Source: Phycisphaerales bacterium (GTDB lineage Bacteria > Planctomycetota > Phycisphaerae > Tepidisphaerales > Tepidisphaeraceae). From it: a DNA stretch of 64,000 bases. The stretch covers positions 34,196 through 98,195 of the forward strand of contig JADLBV010000033.1 in the NCBI GenBank assembly GCA_020847545.1. The letters are read 5' to 3'. Below the pieces are notes generated by a model that did not search any database, had not been told where the DNA came from, and saw only the letters and a program-made list of their open reading frames with translations. Made by a program: the position numbers and the translations under genes. Shown here piece after piece: positions 16,120 through 25,381 of this stretch; positions within the stretch are counted from its first letter, which is position 1; each line of letters starts with the position of its first letter.

Positions 16120-16455
16120 GTTGATCTCCAATATCCTTTCCCATGGAACCGAGCGGTACTCGGCAACCGTGCCGGCCGACATCGTGTTCTGTATCCCGTC
16201 ATGCAACCGCTTCTTCAATAGAAGTCAAAGTGCCTGACTTGGGCGGAAGTATAACCGAGAAACACAAGATGCGAGAATAGGCCAATTCGAGGGAATTGAA
16301 GTGTCGATGCGAAACCAAGACCCTAACTTTCGTTTTATGTCGATTTTACTGTTTGGAAATAAGCCAATTTGCCAGCACTCCATGACGCAATATAATGCAA
16401 AACAAGCAATATATGGAATAATCCGTCTTTGGCTCCACAAACATCCCTACGGCTC
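16120..16455. other. Intergenic region, 336 bases
   Basis: This gap separates the sulfotransferase end from the delta-60 protein start. It must hold the latter's promoter; the best candidate is TATACT (minus, 16253-16248) with no good -35. The part from about 16310 to 16440 is AT-rich and carries no open frame of note. No tRNA, repeat or terminator was found. Confidence 0.5.
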
Positions 16456-17358
16456 TCATCCCAGCCCATCATAGCCGTAGCGTACCATCAATGGGTCGGT
16501 CCGCACCGATTGATAAAACCGATTGAGTTCCGGATCGTTCAAAAATGCCAACCCCCGGCCGGCGTTGACCGATTGACAGGATTTGGCGATGGCCTGATCG
16601 CTCACAGTGGGCAACTGACAGAAATCCACCAGTTGCCGCAGATGTTTTTTTGGCTTTTCCAAAAATCGCTCATAGACCACCGTGACCTGCGGGTTGGGCA
16701 ACCCCTCCATCACCCGCTCGGCCCGACCGACATATTCTTCCCACAGGGAAAACCCACCTTCAATCGACAAACAGCGGGCTGATCCGCGATAACCGGCACG
16801 TTGTAATCTTGAGCGTGTGCTGGTGCGGTTGTATCGCTGGTCAAATTTGGCCTGCCGCCCCTGCAACAGCTTGCGCTCGCGAACCATCAGGCTTGATGCC
16901 ACATCGATGCCGTTGCGGACGATGTTGATGATCTTCGCCTTGGGAAACAACTTTAGCCACAGGGGGAGCGTGAAGACATTGCGCGGGTCTTTCCACCCCC
17001 ACGGGCGACCAAGTGCGTCTATCGAGCGATATTGCACCGAATTTTTCAATCCCATGAATCGTCGGGCGCTCCGCGACAGCAGATCGCCGCGCAGACACCG
17101 GACGCTCATCTCAACGGCCGATTCATGGGGCAAAAACGCCAGAAAACCGGCCGGATGATCCCATGTGGCGTTGACATTCTTGAACAAAAGGTCATTAAGT
17201 TCAAGAAAATATATCGCCTCGTGATCCCCCTGCACCTTGGCCCCCAGAAACAACCCCAATTCATCCAGCAACTGCGCGATCATCGTTGTGCCGGAACGGT
17301 GCATCCCCAGCAGGATCACAGGATCGACTGCGCATGCGATTGCCGGAGGTTCTGCCAT
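16456..17358 (-). CDS. Sulfotransferase family protein
   Basis: This 300-residue protein starts with VILLGMHRSGTTMIAQLL, the PAPS 5'-phosphosulfate-binding loop (residues 18-25), and has the second PAPS element in KIINIVRNGIDVASSLMVRE. Such enzymes move sulfate from PAPS onto sugars, tyrosines or small molecules. ATG 17358 is the most likely start; an earlier in-frame ATG at 17388 would overlap the previous gene. It begins 10 bases after the 1623-residue LEPR-XLL protein ends, so the two are very probably one transcript, and sulfation of that surface protein or its glycans is a reasonable inference. No signal peptide, so it acts in the cytoplasm. Confidence 0.85.
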   Translation of the reverse strand: MAEPPAIACAVDPVILLGMHRSGTTMIAQLLDELGLFLGAKVQGDHEAIYFLELNDLLFKNVNATWDHPAGFLAFLPHESAVEMSVRCLRGDLLSRSARRFMGLKNSVQYRSIDALGRPWGWKDPRNVFTLPLWLKLFPKAKIINIVRNGIDVASSLMVRERKLLQGRQAKFDQRYNRTSTRSRLQRAGYRGSARCLSIEGGFSLWEEYVGRAERVMEGLPNPQVTVVYERFLEKPKKHLRQLVDFCQLPTVSDQAIAKSCQSVNAGRGLAFLNDPELNRFYQSVRTDPLMVRYGYDGLG

Positions 17359-17368
17359 GGCCGATCGC

Positions 17369-20300
17369 TTATCCGATGATCGTCCCATTGATCGCCCCCT
17401 TGATCGTTCGGCGATAGATGGGTGATCCGGAGATGACGGCACCCGCCTCCACGTTGCCATTGACCACCAGATTCATCAGCGGCCCGCCGACGGTGGCCGT
17501 CACGCCACTGAGGACTGAACCGCCGACCTGTAACAGATTCATCCGTTGCGTGGTGATCGTCAACGGCGTTACACCATTGCCGGCCGATCCATCCACCGAC
17601 AGCGACCCGATGTAGCCGAAGGGAGTATTGACCGAACCATACAGATTGCCCGCGCGGATCAACAGCGAACCAATATTGCCCGCCTGTGCCAGCAGGGTCG
17701 TGGCGGCGTTCAGTGATCCGCCAACCAGATTGACCCGGCCAATGTTCGCCCCGGCGGTGATATTGCCGTTGACGTTGCCGCCGGCGATGTTGATCGAATT
17801 GATGTTGACACCGGCGGCGATGTTGTTGGCGATGACATTCGATCCGATCCCGGCGTCCGCAATGGCTGTTAGATTACCGATGGTGCCCAGCACGGTCAGC
17901 GAACCGACCATCTGGCCATAGAGACGGAACTGGCCGACATTTCCGGTGACGTTGACGTTGGAATTCATCGCCGCGCCCGGAACTCTCGGAGTGCCGATCA
18001 TCAGCCGCTGAATGTTGCCATTGATCTGCAACTGATCGCCCGTCGAGCCAAGGGTGTAGGCCGAAACAATGCTGCCGACGCTGCCGTTGATGATCAGAGA
18101 CCCGTCAGCCAGCGCGCCGCCCAATTGCAAACTGCCCAGGGCCATGCGGGTGGCGTTTTGACCCATGATGGTGATGTCGCCGATCAGGTTGTTGCCGACG
18201 AAGATGCGGTTGATCCGGCTGGTGGCGTAGATGCTGCCGACCAGATCGTTGGAGACCACCAGGGAATTGATGATGCCGCTGGGGCCGACCGCGTTGATGT
18301 ACGAATCGTTGGCCAGACTGCCTCGGACTGTGATGTTTCCGATCGGTCCGGAGACCGTGATGCCGGTGCGGAAGACATCCGTGGCCGGCGCGAAGACGCC
18401 GATCCGGCCGGTCAGGATCGACAGCCCATCAATCAGGCTGCGGGTGCGGATTGAACCGATTGAATCGGCGAAGGCGAATTGCATCGGATAACTGTCCGGG
18501 GTTCCTTCGCCTTTGATCGGATTGTTGGGAGTATCCTCGGTCGTTGCGCGGATGCGATAGGCCGATACGGTGTTCAGCGAACGCGAACCCGTAGCACGGA
18601 CATCCTCCAGCACGCCGGTGTCGGTGACATTGGCGATCTGTGGCGCCACCGCCGAAGTGCCAAGGAAGGCGTGCAGATCATTCACCCGGCTCAAGGGCAC
18701 GCCCGAGAACGGATCGTACGAATGACCCAGGATCTGAACCGCACCTTCACTCTGTCTGACTGAAGGCGAATAGGCGCCGGCGCTGATGTTGGCGCCGCTG
18801 CCGTTGGCCACCAGATAACCCAGCGTGAATCCGCTGTTGATGTTCACCGAACGGATGCCATAGCCGGATGCCGCGATGCCGGACATCTGGCCGGTGGTGG
18901 AGTTGAGCACAAGCGAGTCGAGCATCCCAAACCCACCCGCCTGTATCGGCCCGATGCTGCCGCCGCTGATCCAGGCACCGAGGATACCGCCGATGCCGCT
19001 GGTGGTGATCGATCCGATGTTGTAGATCGCCCGCCCGATGGTCTGCGAGTTGGTGGGCAGCACAAACAGTTTTCTCGCCTCCAGTGCCTCATCAAAACTG
19101 GTGGCGACCATGATGTTGGCGTTGATGATCGAACCGTTCACCAGTGAGATGTCGCCAATGCTCCCCAGCGAGACCACATCACCGCGAATGTCCGATCCCA
19201 GCCCCTGATTGGTGACGGAATATATCCGCCCGTTGGAATACAAGCCCGCCAGCGAAAACGCGCCGTTGCCGCTGTAGGCGATCCCTTCTCCTATGTTGGC
19301 GTTGATGATTCCATCGTCCGTGAGGATCGGGCCATTGATCCCTTCAAACAAATTCGGGATGTTGATCCGGTCGTTGTTGGGAGACAGCGTTCCGATGATT
19401 CCGCCGACATTGAAGTTGCCCATCCCCTGATTGGCGGCGGCGGAAATAATGTCGCCACTGACGGCGATGCCGTTGCGCTGATCGCCAAATGGAAGTTCAT
19501 TTGAGAAGACGCCGGTTTTTTCAACGGCCGCGCCGGTGTGGCTGCGCGCCAGCCCCAGGGTGGTTTTGCTGAACAGAGTACCGATGGAGAGCGCCTCGAT
19601 ATTCACCAGCTCGCCGCCGGTGTTGTTGACGATCGAGCTGAACGCCGTTGATGCGCCGGCAATGTCGTAGATATCCGTGATGGCCGTGCCACCGATGTTG
19701 ACGTCCAACGCCGCCTGCCTGCTGTTGAGGCTCAGGTTGGGAGCGGCGGGGTATCCGGTAAATCGGCCGGTGACAAGAGGCGTGGTGCGAACCACCGATT
19801 GACCCGTTCCGTTGATGGTCAGCCGGCCGATCTCAACCGTGGGATTGAACCCGCCGCCGCTGGAGGTGATGTTGACCGGACCGGTTGTGGTGACATCAAT
19901 GATCGCCAATCCCGCGCCGCCGCGCACGCCATAGGCGGTCATGGAGACACTGCCGGCCGGGAGCGATGGGTTGGAACCGGGTGTATTGGGAACAAAATTG
20001 GGATTGCGCGCCGCCACCGGTGTGATGGTGATCTGCGACCCCGAATCATCCGACACCGTGACCGACTGGCCCGGATCATAGGTGGCGGGTTCAACCGTAC
20101 CGACACCGAAGAAACGATCCTGCCAGATTGTGCCGCCGACGCGAAGATACCGCACATTGCCGCCGGCGCCGGTGGAGAGAATCGGCCCGCCGCCGGTGAT
20201 GGTGCCGAAATCACCGGCCACGTCGATCAGATCAATGAACCCATCCAACCCCAGCGCATCCGCATTGGCCAGCAATTGCGGCGGAGTGGACACCGCCATA

Positions 20301-22240
20301 TCGCCAGCCCGCACGATGCCGATCCCCATGTCGGTGATCAGCTTGCCGCCAAATGTCCCGGCGGCATCCACCACCTGATAATTCCCCCCGATGGAATCAT
20401 CCTTGGTCAGCAGATTATTGACCAGCATCAACCCGGAAGTCGTCCGCAGCAACCCCACATTGCCGTTGGGGACGATCAACTGCATCCCCGAATCGGGGAT
20501 GGTGTTATTTTCCCGGCCAATGACGGCCGCCTGTACCGCGCGCAGATTGCCATTGGCAATGTCGATGGTCTTGTCGCCACGAGCGGTGATCGTGCCTCCG
20601 GAAACCAACGCCCCCAGATCGCCCGAATCCACCTCGATGGGGGTCGTCTCAAGCGAAATCGGGAAATCGGTTGATGGGAACGCCGATCCGAGGAATTGCG
20701 CCTGCGGCAACCACTGATCGCCGGCCGTGACGATGCCACCCAGCGCAATGTCTCCCGCACCGGCCATGCGCAGTGAATAACTGACGTTGCCGAATGTATT
20801 ACCCGAACCAGTGAAGGTGGGGTCCGTTGCGAGTCCGACTGCCAATCGATAAACCCCGGGCCGGTCCGCCTTGAACTGGAACGGCTGCGAAACCACCGCT
20901 CCCTGATCGACGTTGCTGAAATCGGTCGCGATCAACCTTCCGGTCGGATCGAAAACCCCAAGGTTCAATGCGCCGGGGAATTCCGCCTCCAGTTGAACGG
21001 TATACGTCTGCCCCGCCAGCAGCGAGACGGCGTAATAATCGTTCAAATCCACCGAATTGACATTCGCTTCCAGTTCGCCCGACACATTGATGATGCTTGC
21101 CCCCAGGTCGCGATCGGCGATCGTTCCCAGATATTGCGGCGTGGCGAATGTGTCGTTGTTGAACTCCGCGATGCCCCCCAGCCGACCATGTTCAAACGGA
21201 TACACATCATTGGCGATGAATTGCCGATCCTCCACCTCCACCTGCTGTGTGCCCATGCTCGGCACCAGTTGGCTGTGGGTGACATGCGTCTTGCCGGTGT
21301 ATCCGCCGGTCAACGACACGATCTGCCCGACCGTTCCACCCACCTCGATATCTACGCCGGTCTGATAGGTGGACAACCCCTGCGCCGCCGTCACCGCATC
21401 GACCGCATCCGTCCCGATTGAGGCGTAGCTGATGATGTTTCGTGCATCGCCCGAAACCGTAAAGTTGTTGCTTAAAAACGTAGCCCCCGAAAAATCATTG
21501 CCCGCATCGCCGGTCAACAGCCACCCGGCATAAAACGTCTCTATCGAACCGGTGATGTTGACCCGACCCGTCACCGTCCCCGCAAATGCGAACGTCCCCA
21601 GCGTCTGCTGATTGGCGATCACCAGCCCGGCAACCACATTGCGTGGATCGTTGCCCAGATCATCCACCGCCGGCCGAACGCCAAGCGCCCCACCCAGCGT
21701 GCCGGCCAGAATTGCGCGGCTGTCTTCATTTTCTGAATCGTTGATGTCTTTGGTCCGCGCCCCCAGAAAGATCGACCCCGCTCCATCAGGAGAATTGACG
21801 TTGATGATCGGTCCAAGGTTGCTCTGCACGTTCAATCCGCTGGACAGCGAGCCGGTATAAGGCGTCATCGCCCCGGTGTCCGGATCGATGGCGGATATCG
21901 CGATAAAGGAATTTTCATCCCCTTGTGTGACATAGACCTGGAACAGATCCGCCCCGGTCCCATCCGCCGCACTCGAAGGGGCCAGGTTTCCCAATGTCAG
22001 CGCGTTGGTGTTCTCATCCACATACCCCGCGATGAATTCCGCCACCGCGTTGCCCCCCACCGCGATGCGTACGATCTGATCGTCGGCGTCCTTGTACAAA
22101 ACCGTGTTAACGATGGGAGCGCCGTTGGGCGTAAAACCCCCGCCGGCGATGGTCGTCAACAGTTGCCGCTTTTCCAGCGACTCAATCATCACAGGGCCAC
22201 GGGTGCGCTGAATCAGACCGGACTTGCGGGGCGATGACAT
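17369..22240 (-). CDS. Giant LEPR-XLL surface protein with PPC domain and beta-solenoid-like repeats
   Basis: The largest protein in the window (1623 residues). The N terminus has the LEPR-XLL type motif MIESLEKRQLLT preceded by a basic stretch, indicating export. At roughly 394-470 lies a bacterial pre-peptidase C-terminal (PPC) like domain: NDYYAVSLLAGQTYTVQLEA and PGVYRLAVGL. From about 500 to the end the chain is built of short Gly/Asn/Ile-rich units such as GSVGSIVSAY, INGNIQRLMIG and GNITAGANIGRVNLVGG, a pattern expected for a right-handed beta-solenoid. No catalytic motif is seen. AGGAG stands 8 bases before ATG 22240. The sulfotransferase gene follows after 10 bases. Role inferred: adhesin, surface layer or biofilm component. 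Confidence 0.88.
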   Translation of the reverse strand: MSSPRKSGLIQRTRGPVMIESLEKRQLLTTIAGGGFTPNGAPIVNTVLYKDADDQIVRIAVGGNAVAEFIAGYVDENTNALTLGNLAPSSAADGTGADLFQVYVTQGDENSFIAISAIDPDTGAMTPYTGSLSSGLNVQSNLGPIINVNSPDGAGSIFLGARTKDINDSENEDSRAILAGTLGGALGVRPAVDDLGNDPRNVVAGLVIANQQTLGTFAFAGTVTGRVNITGSIETFYAGWLLTGDAGNDFSGATFLSNNFTVSGDARNIISYASIGTDAVDAVTAAQGLSTYQTGVDIEVGGTVGQIVSLTGGYTGKTHVTHSQLVPSMGTQQVEVEDRQFIANDVYPFEHGRLGGIAEFNNDTFATPQYLGTIADRDLGASIINVSGELEANVNSVDLNDYYAVSLLAGQTYTVQLEAEFPGALNLGVFDPTGRLIATDFSNVDQGAVVSQPFQFKADRPGVYRLAVGLATDPTFTGSGNTFGNVSYSLRMAGAGDIALGGIVTAGDQWLPQAQFLGSAFPSTDFPISLETTPIEVDSGDLGALVSGGTITARGDKTIDIANGNLRAVQAAVIGRENNTIPDSGMQLIVPNGNVGLLRTTSGLMLVNNLLTKDDSIGGNYQVVDAAGTFGGKLITDMGIGIVRAGDMAVSTPPQLLANADALGLDGFIDLIDVAGDFGTITGGGPILSTGAGGNVRYLRVGGTIWQDRFFGVGTVEPATYDPGQSVTVSDDSGSQITITPVAARNPNFVPNTPGSNPSLPAGSVSMTAYGVRGGAGLAIIDVTTTGPVNITSSGGGFNPTVEIGRLTINGTGQSVVRTTPLVTGRFTGYPAAPNLSLNSRQAALDVNIGGTAITDIYDIAGASTAFSSIVNNTGGELVNIEALSIGTLFSKTTLGLARSHTGAAVEKTGVFSNELPFGDQRNGIAVSGDIISAAANQGMGNFNVGGIIGTLSPNNDRINIPNLFEGINGPILTDDGIINANIGEGIAYSGNGAFSLAGLYSNGRIYSVTNQGLGSDIRGDVVSLGSIGDISLVNGSIINANIMVATSFDEALEARKLFVLPTNSQTIGRAIYNIGSITTSGIGGILGAWISGGSIGPIQAGGFGMLDSLVLNSTTGQMSGIAASGYGIRSVNINSGFTLGYLVANGSGANISAGAYSPSVRQSEGAVQILGHSYDPFSGVPLSRVNDLHAFLGTSAVAPQIANVTDTGVLEDVRATGSRSLNTVSAYRIRATTEDTPNNPIKGEGTPDSYPMQFAFADSIGSIRTRSLIDGLSILTGRIGVFAPATDVFRTGITVSGPIGNITVRGSLANDSYINAVGPSGIINSLVVSNDLVGSIYATSRINRIFVGNNLIGDITIMGQNATRMALGSLQLGGALADGSLIINGSVGSIVSAYTLGSTGDQLQINGNIQRLMIGTPRVPGAAMNSNVNVTGNVGQFRLYGQMVGSLTVLGTIGNLTAIADAGIGSNVIANNIAAGVNINSINIAGGNVNGNITAGANIGRVNLVGGSLNAATTLLAQAGNIGSLLIRAGNLYGSVNTPFGYIGSLSVDGSAGNGVTPLTITTQRMNLLQVGGSVLSGVTATVGGPLMNLVVNGNVEAGAVISGSPIYRRTIKGAINGTIIG

Positions 22241-22274
22241 GGATGCTTCTCCTGAAGGTGAATATCTCGGCGGA

Positions 22275-22319
22275 CACCCGCGGGTGAGCGGAGTAATGAC
22301 ACTGGTTTAGGAACGTTCC
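22275..22319. promoter_or_regulatory. Two short palindromes upstream of the giant surface protein gene
   Basis: CACCCGCGGGTG (22275-22286) and GGAACGTTCC (22310-22319) are perfect palindromes in the 198-base gap before ATG 22240. They have the size of repressor or activator half-site pairs. No clear -10/-35 pair was found beside them. Confidence 0.35.
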
Positions 22320-22438
22320 ACCCTGAATTTTATTTCCAGTCATTCCCAATCATTACCAGTGCCCTCAGCGGTCGTTTGTATCATTGCTTCGTGGGGGTGT
22401 CAACGAACTCCAAGTGTATCAACAGCCTGTAAATACGC

Positions 22439-23644
22439 TCAATCCCGCCCCACTGGCAATGACACCCCACGCGGGGTAAATATCGCGCTTTTTGTCGTTC
22501 CAAATAGCACATATCCGACCAGAATCAGACCTCCCAACGGCTGCGGCCCAAGGGTCATATAAGCCCGCCCGCCAAACCATGCCGCGATGTGGACCGAAAG
22601 CATCAGCAGATAGGCCAAAACCAACACCCCAAGCTCCCAAGTCGGACGATTGTTGGCAAACGCCTGTACCAGCACCCATGCCGTCGCTGGAGCAAGAATC
22701 AGATACGTCACCGTCTCCGTGGCCGGCCCAAAGACGGTCATCCAACCACATCCCAGCACAAACGCCGTCACCAACAGCCGATCCATCCCCCAACCCCGAC
22801 GTTGTCCCAGCCAGCAGATTCCCGCCATCCAAGCTGCCAACAGGATTTCGATCAGCTTGTAAGTCCTGTCGCTGATGTCCAGACCAAACCAAACCTTGGC
22901 GAGCAGCCTAACATCCCGATACCACTCGCTGACCGGCACCATCTGGCGATTTTCCTGCCAGATGTAGGCAAACCAGTCACGGTATTGGCCACGGACATAT
23001 TCCGGGCGTTGCAAGATGAACGGCAGCAACAATCCGATACCCAATGCCAACGCCAGCCGCCAACCCAGGTGTCTTGGATACAACAACACCAGCAACAGCC
23101 CCAGTGCGATGGGATAAACTTTGAATAATGTTGAAATGGCCAGGCACACCGCGGCAAGTGTCCAGCGTTTATCCATCACCGCCGCCAAACTGGCCAGCAA
23201 CAATCCGACAACCAGCGCGTTGGGTTGTCCATTGTTGATGTTTGCCAAAGCATCTGGAAAAACCAGCAGGAAAATGATCGCCGCTAACGCCGCGTCACAA
23301 TGTCTTGGCAGACTTCGTCGACAGCACCACAACAACCCACACACCAGGACCGCCACGTTGATCCATCGCCAGACAACACCACCCAATTTGGGCGGCAGCC
23401 ACGAGACCGGCACCAGACCGGCCGCCACGATCGGGCTGTAGCGATATCCCAAGGCGCTCTTGAGATATAAGTCCTCTCCCCGCCACCACTTCTGAGCGGC
23501 TTCATAAAAAACCGGATAAACGCTTTGTCGATGCGGCGACTGCACTCCCACGCGCACGCTGACAAACACAACGGCGGCGATCCATAAAATAATGGTCCCT
23601 TTGGCCAGCGCCGGCCAATGATTCCATCGTTCAGCCCAGGTCAT
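22439..23644 (-). CDS. GT87-type membrane glycosyltransferase (DUF2029)
   Basis: A 401-residue polytopic protein with about ten hydrophobic segments. It matches the GT87 family of polyprenol-phosphate-mannose dependent transferases: the loop YPVFYEAAQKWWRGEDLY with LGYRYSPIVA after the first helix, NNGQPNALVVGLLLASL, and STLFKVYPIALGLLLV. These enzymes add sugars to lipid-linked glycans on the outer face of the membrane. Its start overlaps the end of the ChbG/YdjC gene by 14 bases, so it belongs to the same transcript as the upstream glycan genes. The exact sugar is unknown. The 3' end lies 198 bases upstream of the giant protein gene, without an obvious terminator. Confidence 0.85.
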   Translation of the reverse strand: MTWAERWNHWPALAKGTIILWIAAVVFVSVRVGVQSPHRQSVYPVFYEAAQKWWRGEDLYLKSALGYRYSPIVAAGLVPVSWLPPKLGGVVWRWINVAVLVCGLLWCCRRSLPRHCDAALAAIIFLLVFPDALANINNGQPNALVVGLLLASLAAVMDKRWTLAAVCLAISTLFKVYPIALGLLLVLLYPRHLGWRLALALGIGLLLPFILQRPEYVRGQYRDWFAYIWQENRQMVPVSEWYRDVRLLAKVWFGLDISDRTYKLIEILLAAWMAGICWLGQRRGWGMDRLLVTAFVLGCGWMTVFGPATETVTYLILAPATAWVLVQAFANNRPTWELGVLVLAYLLMLSVHIAAWFGGRAYMTLGPQPLGGLILVGYVLFGTTKSAIFTPRGVSLPVGRD

Positions 23645-24497
23645 GTTTCCCCCAGAGTTTAGATTTTGTGGTCAGCATGGAGCGCAAGGATTCCCAATAT
23701 TGGCTTTGAGTCAACGCTTGTAACTCCTGTTGACGCTGAGAGATATAGCTGTCGCGGCCGATGAGCGATTCATCGTGTCGGCCCGGATGCACTACCCATT
23801 CCACAACTCCTGATTTTGGCATGAGTTGTAAGAATTGTTGCCAAGGGAATGGACGATTAAAATCGCGTTGGTCCAACATGCCAAAATAAAAATCGTTCGT
23901 TTTAATTTGATTTTGCGATAGGTCGATGCTTGCGCGCCGGCCGAGCCAATTGGCCGCCCGTCGGCGTAGTCGAGTGGTCTTCACAAATTTCAGCATCGAG
24001 GGCGGTTCGATGGTGATGCGCGAGATCGAAGGTAATAATTTTTGATCGATCGCGCGGATCAAAGCCTGACGAATGATCGGCAACTGATGGGCATGGTGGT
24101 GGGCATCCACATAGGCGGGTGGTCGGCCAAGGATTGTGACGAATTCCCTCGCTTGTGCCGCGATTTCATCGAATACGGCCGATGGGGCGATTCGGCCGGT
24201 CAAGGCGCGCATCCAAAGCGCGCCGTTGCCCAATAATTTCCCTTCACGATCCGTCAAGCCAGACCGTTGCATGTTGGTCAGGGGTTGTCCGCCACCAGTC
24301 AGGACAAGGTGCAGGCCGACATCCAATTTCGGTGCTTGTGATAACAAATCCACGGATGAGCGGACATGATCGCCCGTGGTGACCATCATGCTGGTGGCGG
24401 TCACCGGGCCATTCAGATGGGCGTCGATGATGCCTTGGCTGGTGGCGCGGCCAAAGCCAAAATCATCGGCCGTGACGATCAGTGCCGGCGGGTTCAT
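23631..24497 (-). CDS. ChbG/YdjC family carbohydrate deacetylase
   Basis: A 288-residue enzyme of the YdjC/ChbG family. Metal and catalytic motifs are visible: TADDFGFG (Asp11, Asp12), GLHLVLTGGGQP (His63), DAHHHAHQLP (Asp131, His133-135, His137) and the C-terminal VVHPGRHDESL. Members remove acetyl groups from N-acetylated sugars, including chitooligosaccharides and hopanoid-linked GlcNAc (HpnK). In this setting, between GT2 and GT87 genes, deacetylation of a lipid-linked glycan is the likely job (inference). Its ATG overlaps the TGA of the GT2 gene (ATGA), showing translational coupling. Confidence 0.88.
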   Translation of the reverse strand: MNPPALIVTADDFGFGRATSQGIIDAHLNGPVTATSMMVTTGDHVRSSVDLLSQAPKLDVGLHLVLTGGGQPLTNMQRSGLTDREGKLLGNGALWMRALTGRIAPSAVFDEIAAQAREFVTILGRPPAYVDAHHHAHQLPIIRQALIRAIDQKLLPSISRITIEPPSMLKFVKTTRLRRRAANWLGRRASIDLSQNQIKTNDFYFGMLDQRDFNRPFPWQQFLQLMPKSGVVEWVVHPGRHDESLIGRDSYISQRQQELQALTQSQYWESLRSMLTTKSKLWGKHDLG

Positions 24498-25312
24498 TTG
24501 GCAAGAGGAGCGGGTTGGGCCGTGACCGCAGTGGGTTGAGATTCGAGGGTTTGTTGACGCAAACTTTTGCGCAATTTCAGCGTTTCAAACAGCATCGGCC
24601 ACCCATGTTTGACCATCCGCACGGTGGTGGGGTCCACATAGCTGAAATGGACGGGTGCTTCGCCGGTTTTCATGCCGGCCGCGCCGGCGCGTGCGAGCAG
24701 TTCCACATCAAAAAAGAACCCATCGGTGCGCATGTGGGGTGATAATCGTCGCCAGGCGTCGGCGGTCATCCCTTTGAGGCCTGCCTGTGTGTCCAAAATG
24801 GTGATCGGCAACATCCGACGGAGCCACCAGTTAAATGTGCGGCTCATCAGATGGCGTTTGTAGATGGATGGAAAATCGCGCGGGCTGATCAGGTATCTTG
24901 AATCCGCATGAATTCGATTGACGACCGCCAGATCAAACCCTTTTTGCAGCACATCCAGCAGTTTGATCGCTTCATCCGGATCATAGGCCAGATCGACATC
25001 GGTGAAAAAGCGATATTCTGTGTCGGCCATGTCCAGGCCGCGGCGCAGGGCGTATCCTTTGCCGCGATTTTCGGTGTAAGCATCAACCCGTAAGTGGGGT
25101 GAGTCTTCGGCCAGTAGTTCGGTCAGCCTTCGTGGTGTGTCATCGGAACATCCATCGCAGACGAACAACACGCACCAATCGGGATTCTCATCCACGAATT
25201 GACGCAGGCGAATCACGGTTTTGTCGATGAATGCGATGGCGTTGTAGGTGGGAACCACCAGCGTGGCGCGCGGGGAGAATCCTTTGTGGTCCGGCGTTGA
25301 AAGAAATGACAT
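24494..25312 (-). CDS. Glycosyltransferase family 2 (dolichyl-phosphate glucosyltransferase-like)
   Basis: A 272-residue GT2 enzyme: nucleotide-sugar binding PTYNAIAFIDKTVI at the start, FVCDGCSDDTPRRL, the ENRGKGYALRRGLD segment and the metal-binding DVD (105-107) in RFFTDVDLAYDPDEA. The layout matches polyprenyl-phosphate glycosyltransferases that make lipid-phosphate sugars, which could supply the GT87 enzyme two genes downstream. No C-terminal membrane helix pair is seen. It is joined to the deacetylase gene by an ATGA overlap. Confidence 0.87.
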   Translation of the reverse strand: MSFLSTPDHKGFSPRATLVVPTYNAIAFIDKTVIRLRQFVDENPDWCVLFVCDGCSDDTPRRLTELLAEDSPHLRVDAYTENRGKGYALRRGLDMADTEYRFFTDVDLAYDPDEAIKLLDVLQKGFDLAVVNRIHADSRYLISPRDFPSIYKRHLMSRTFNWWLRRMLPITILDTQAGLKGMTADAWRRLSPHMRTDGFFFDVELLARAGAAGMKTGEAPVHFSYVDPTTVRMVKHGWPMLFETLKLRKSLRQQTLESQPTAVTAQPAPLAK

Positions 25313-25341
25313 GATTCACGCTCCGCGCTGGATTCATTGGG

Positions 25342-25358
25342 CCGGGCATCATGCCCGG
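25342..25358. other. Intergenic hairpin in the glycan cluster
   Basis: CCGGGC (25342-25347) and GCCCGG (25353-25358) enclose ATCAT in the 69-base gap between the GT4 and GT2 genes. No T-run follows, so it is not a strong terminator. It may be a member of a small dispersed palindrome family or an mRNA processing site. Confidence 0.35.
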
Positions 25359-25381
25359 ACTATGTTCGGCGCGGGTGTATT

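Noticed and set aside
14038..16221. A 727-codon open frame on the plus strand
   Set aside because: It is antisense to the delta-60 LEPR-XLL gene, whose repeats and codon bias keep the opposite strand open. The translation is a low-complexity Ala/Val/Asp sequence without domains or a Shine-Dalgarno.
17369..22240. The giant LEPR-XLL protein considered as a polysaccharide lyase because of its solenoid-like repeats
   Set aside because: No lyase or hydrolase catalytic motif was found, and the repeats extend over about 1100 residues without a distinct catalytic coil.
22391..22470. Inverted repeat GTGGGGGTGTCA with TGACACCCCAC
   Set aside because: The arms are 57 bases apart, differ by one base and one arm is within the GT87 coding sequence; a functional hairpin is unlikely.
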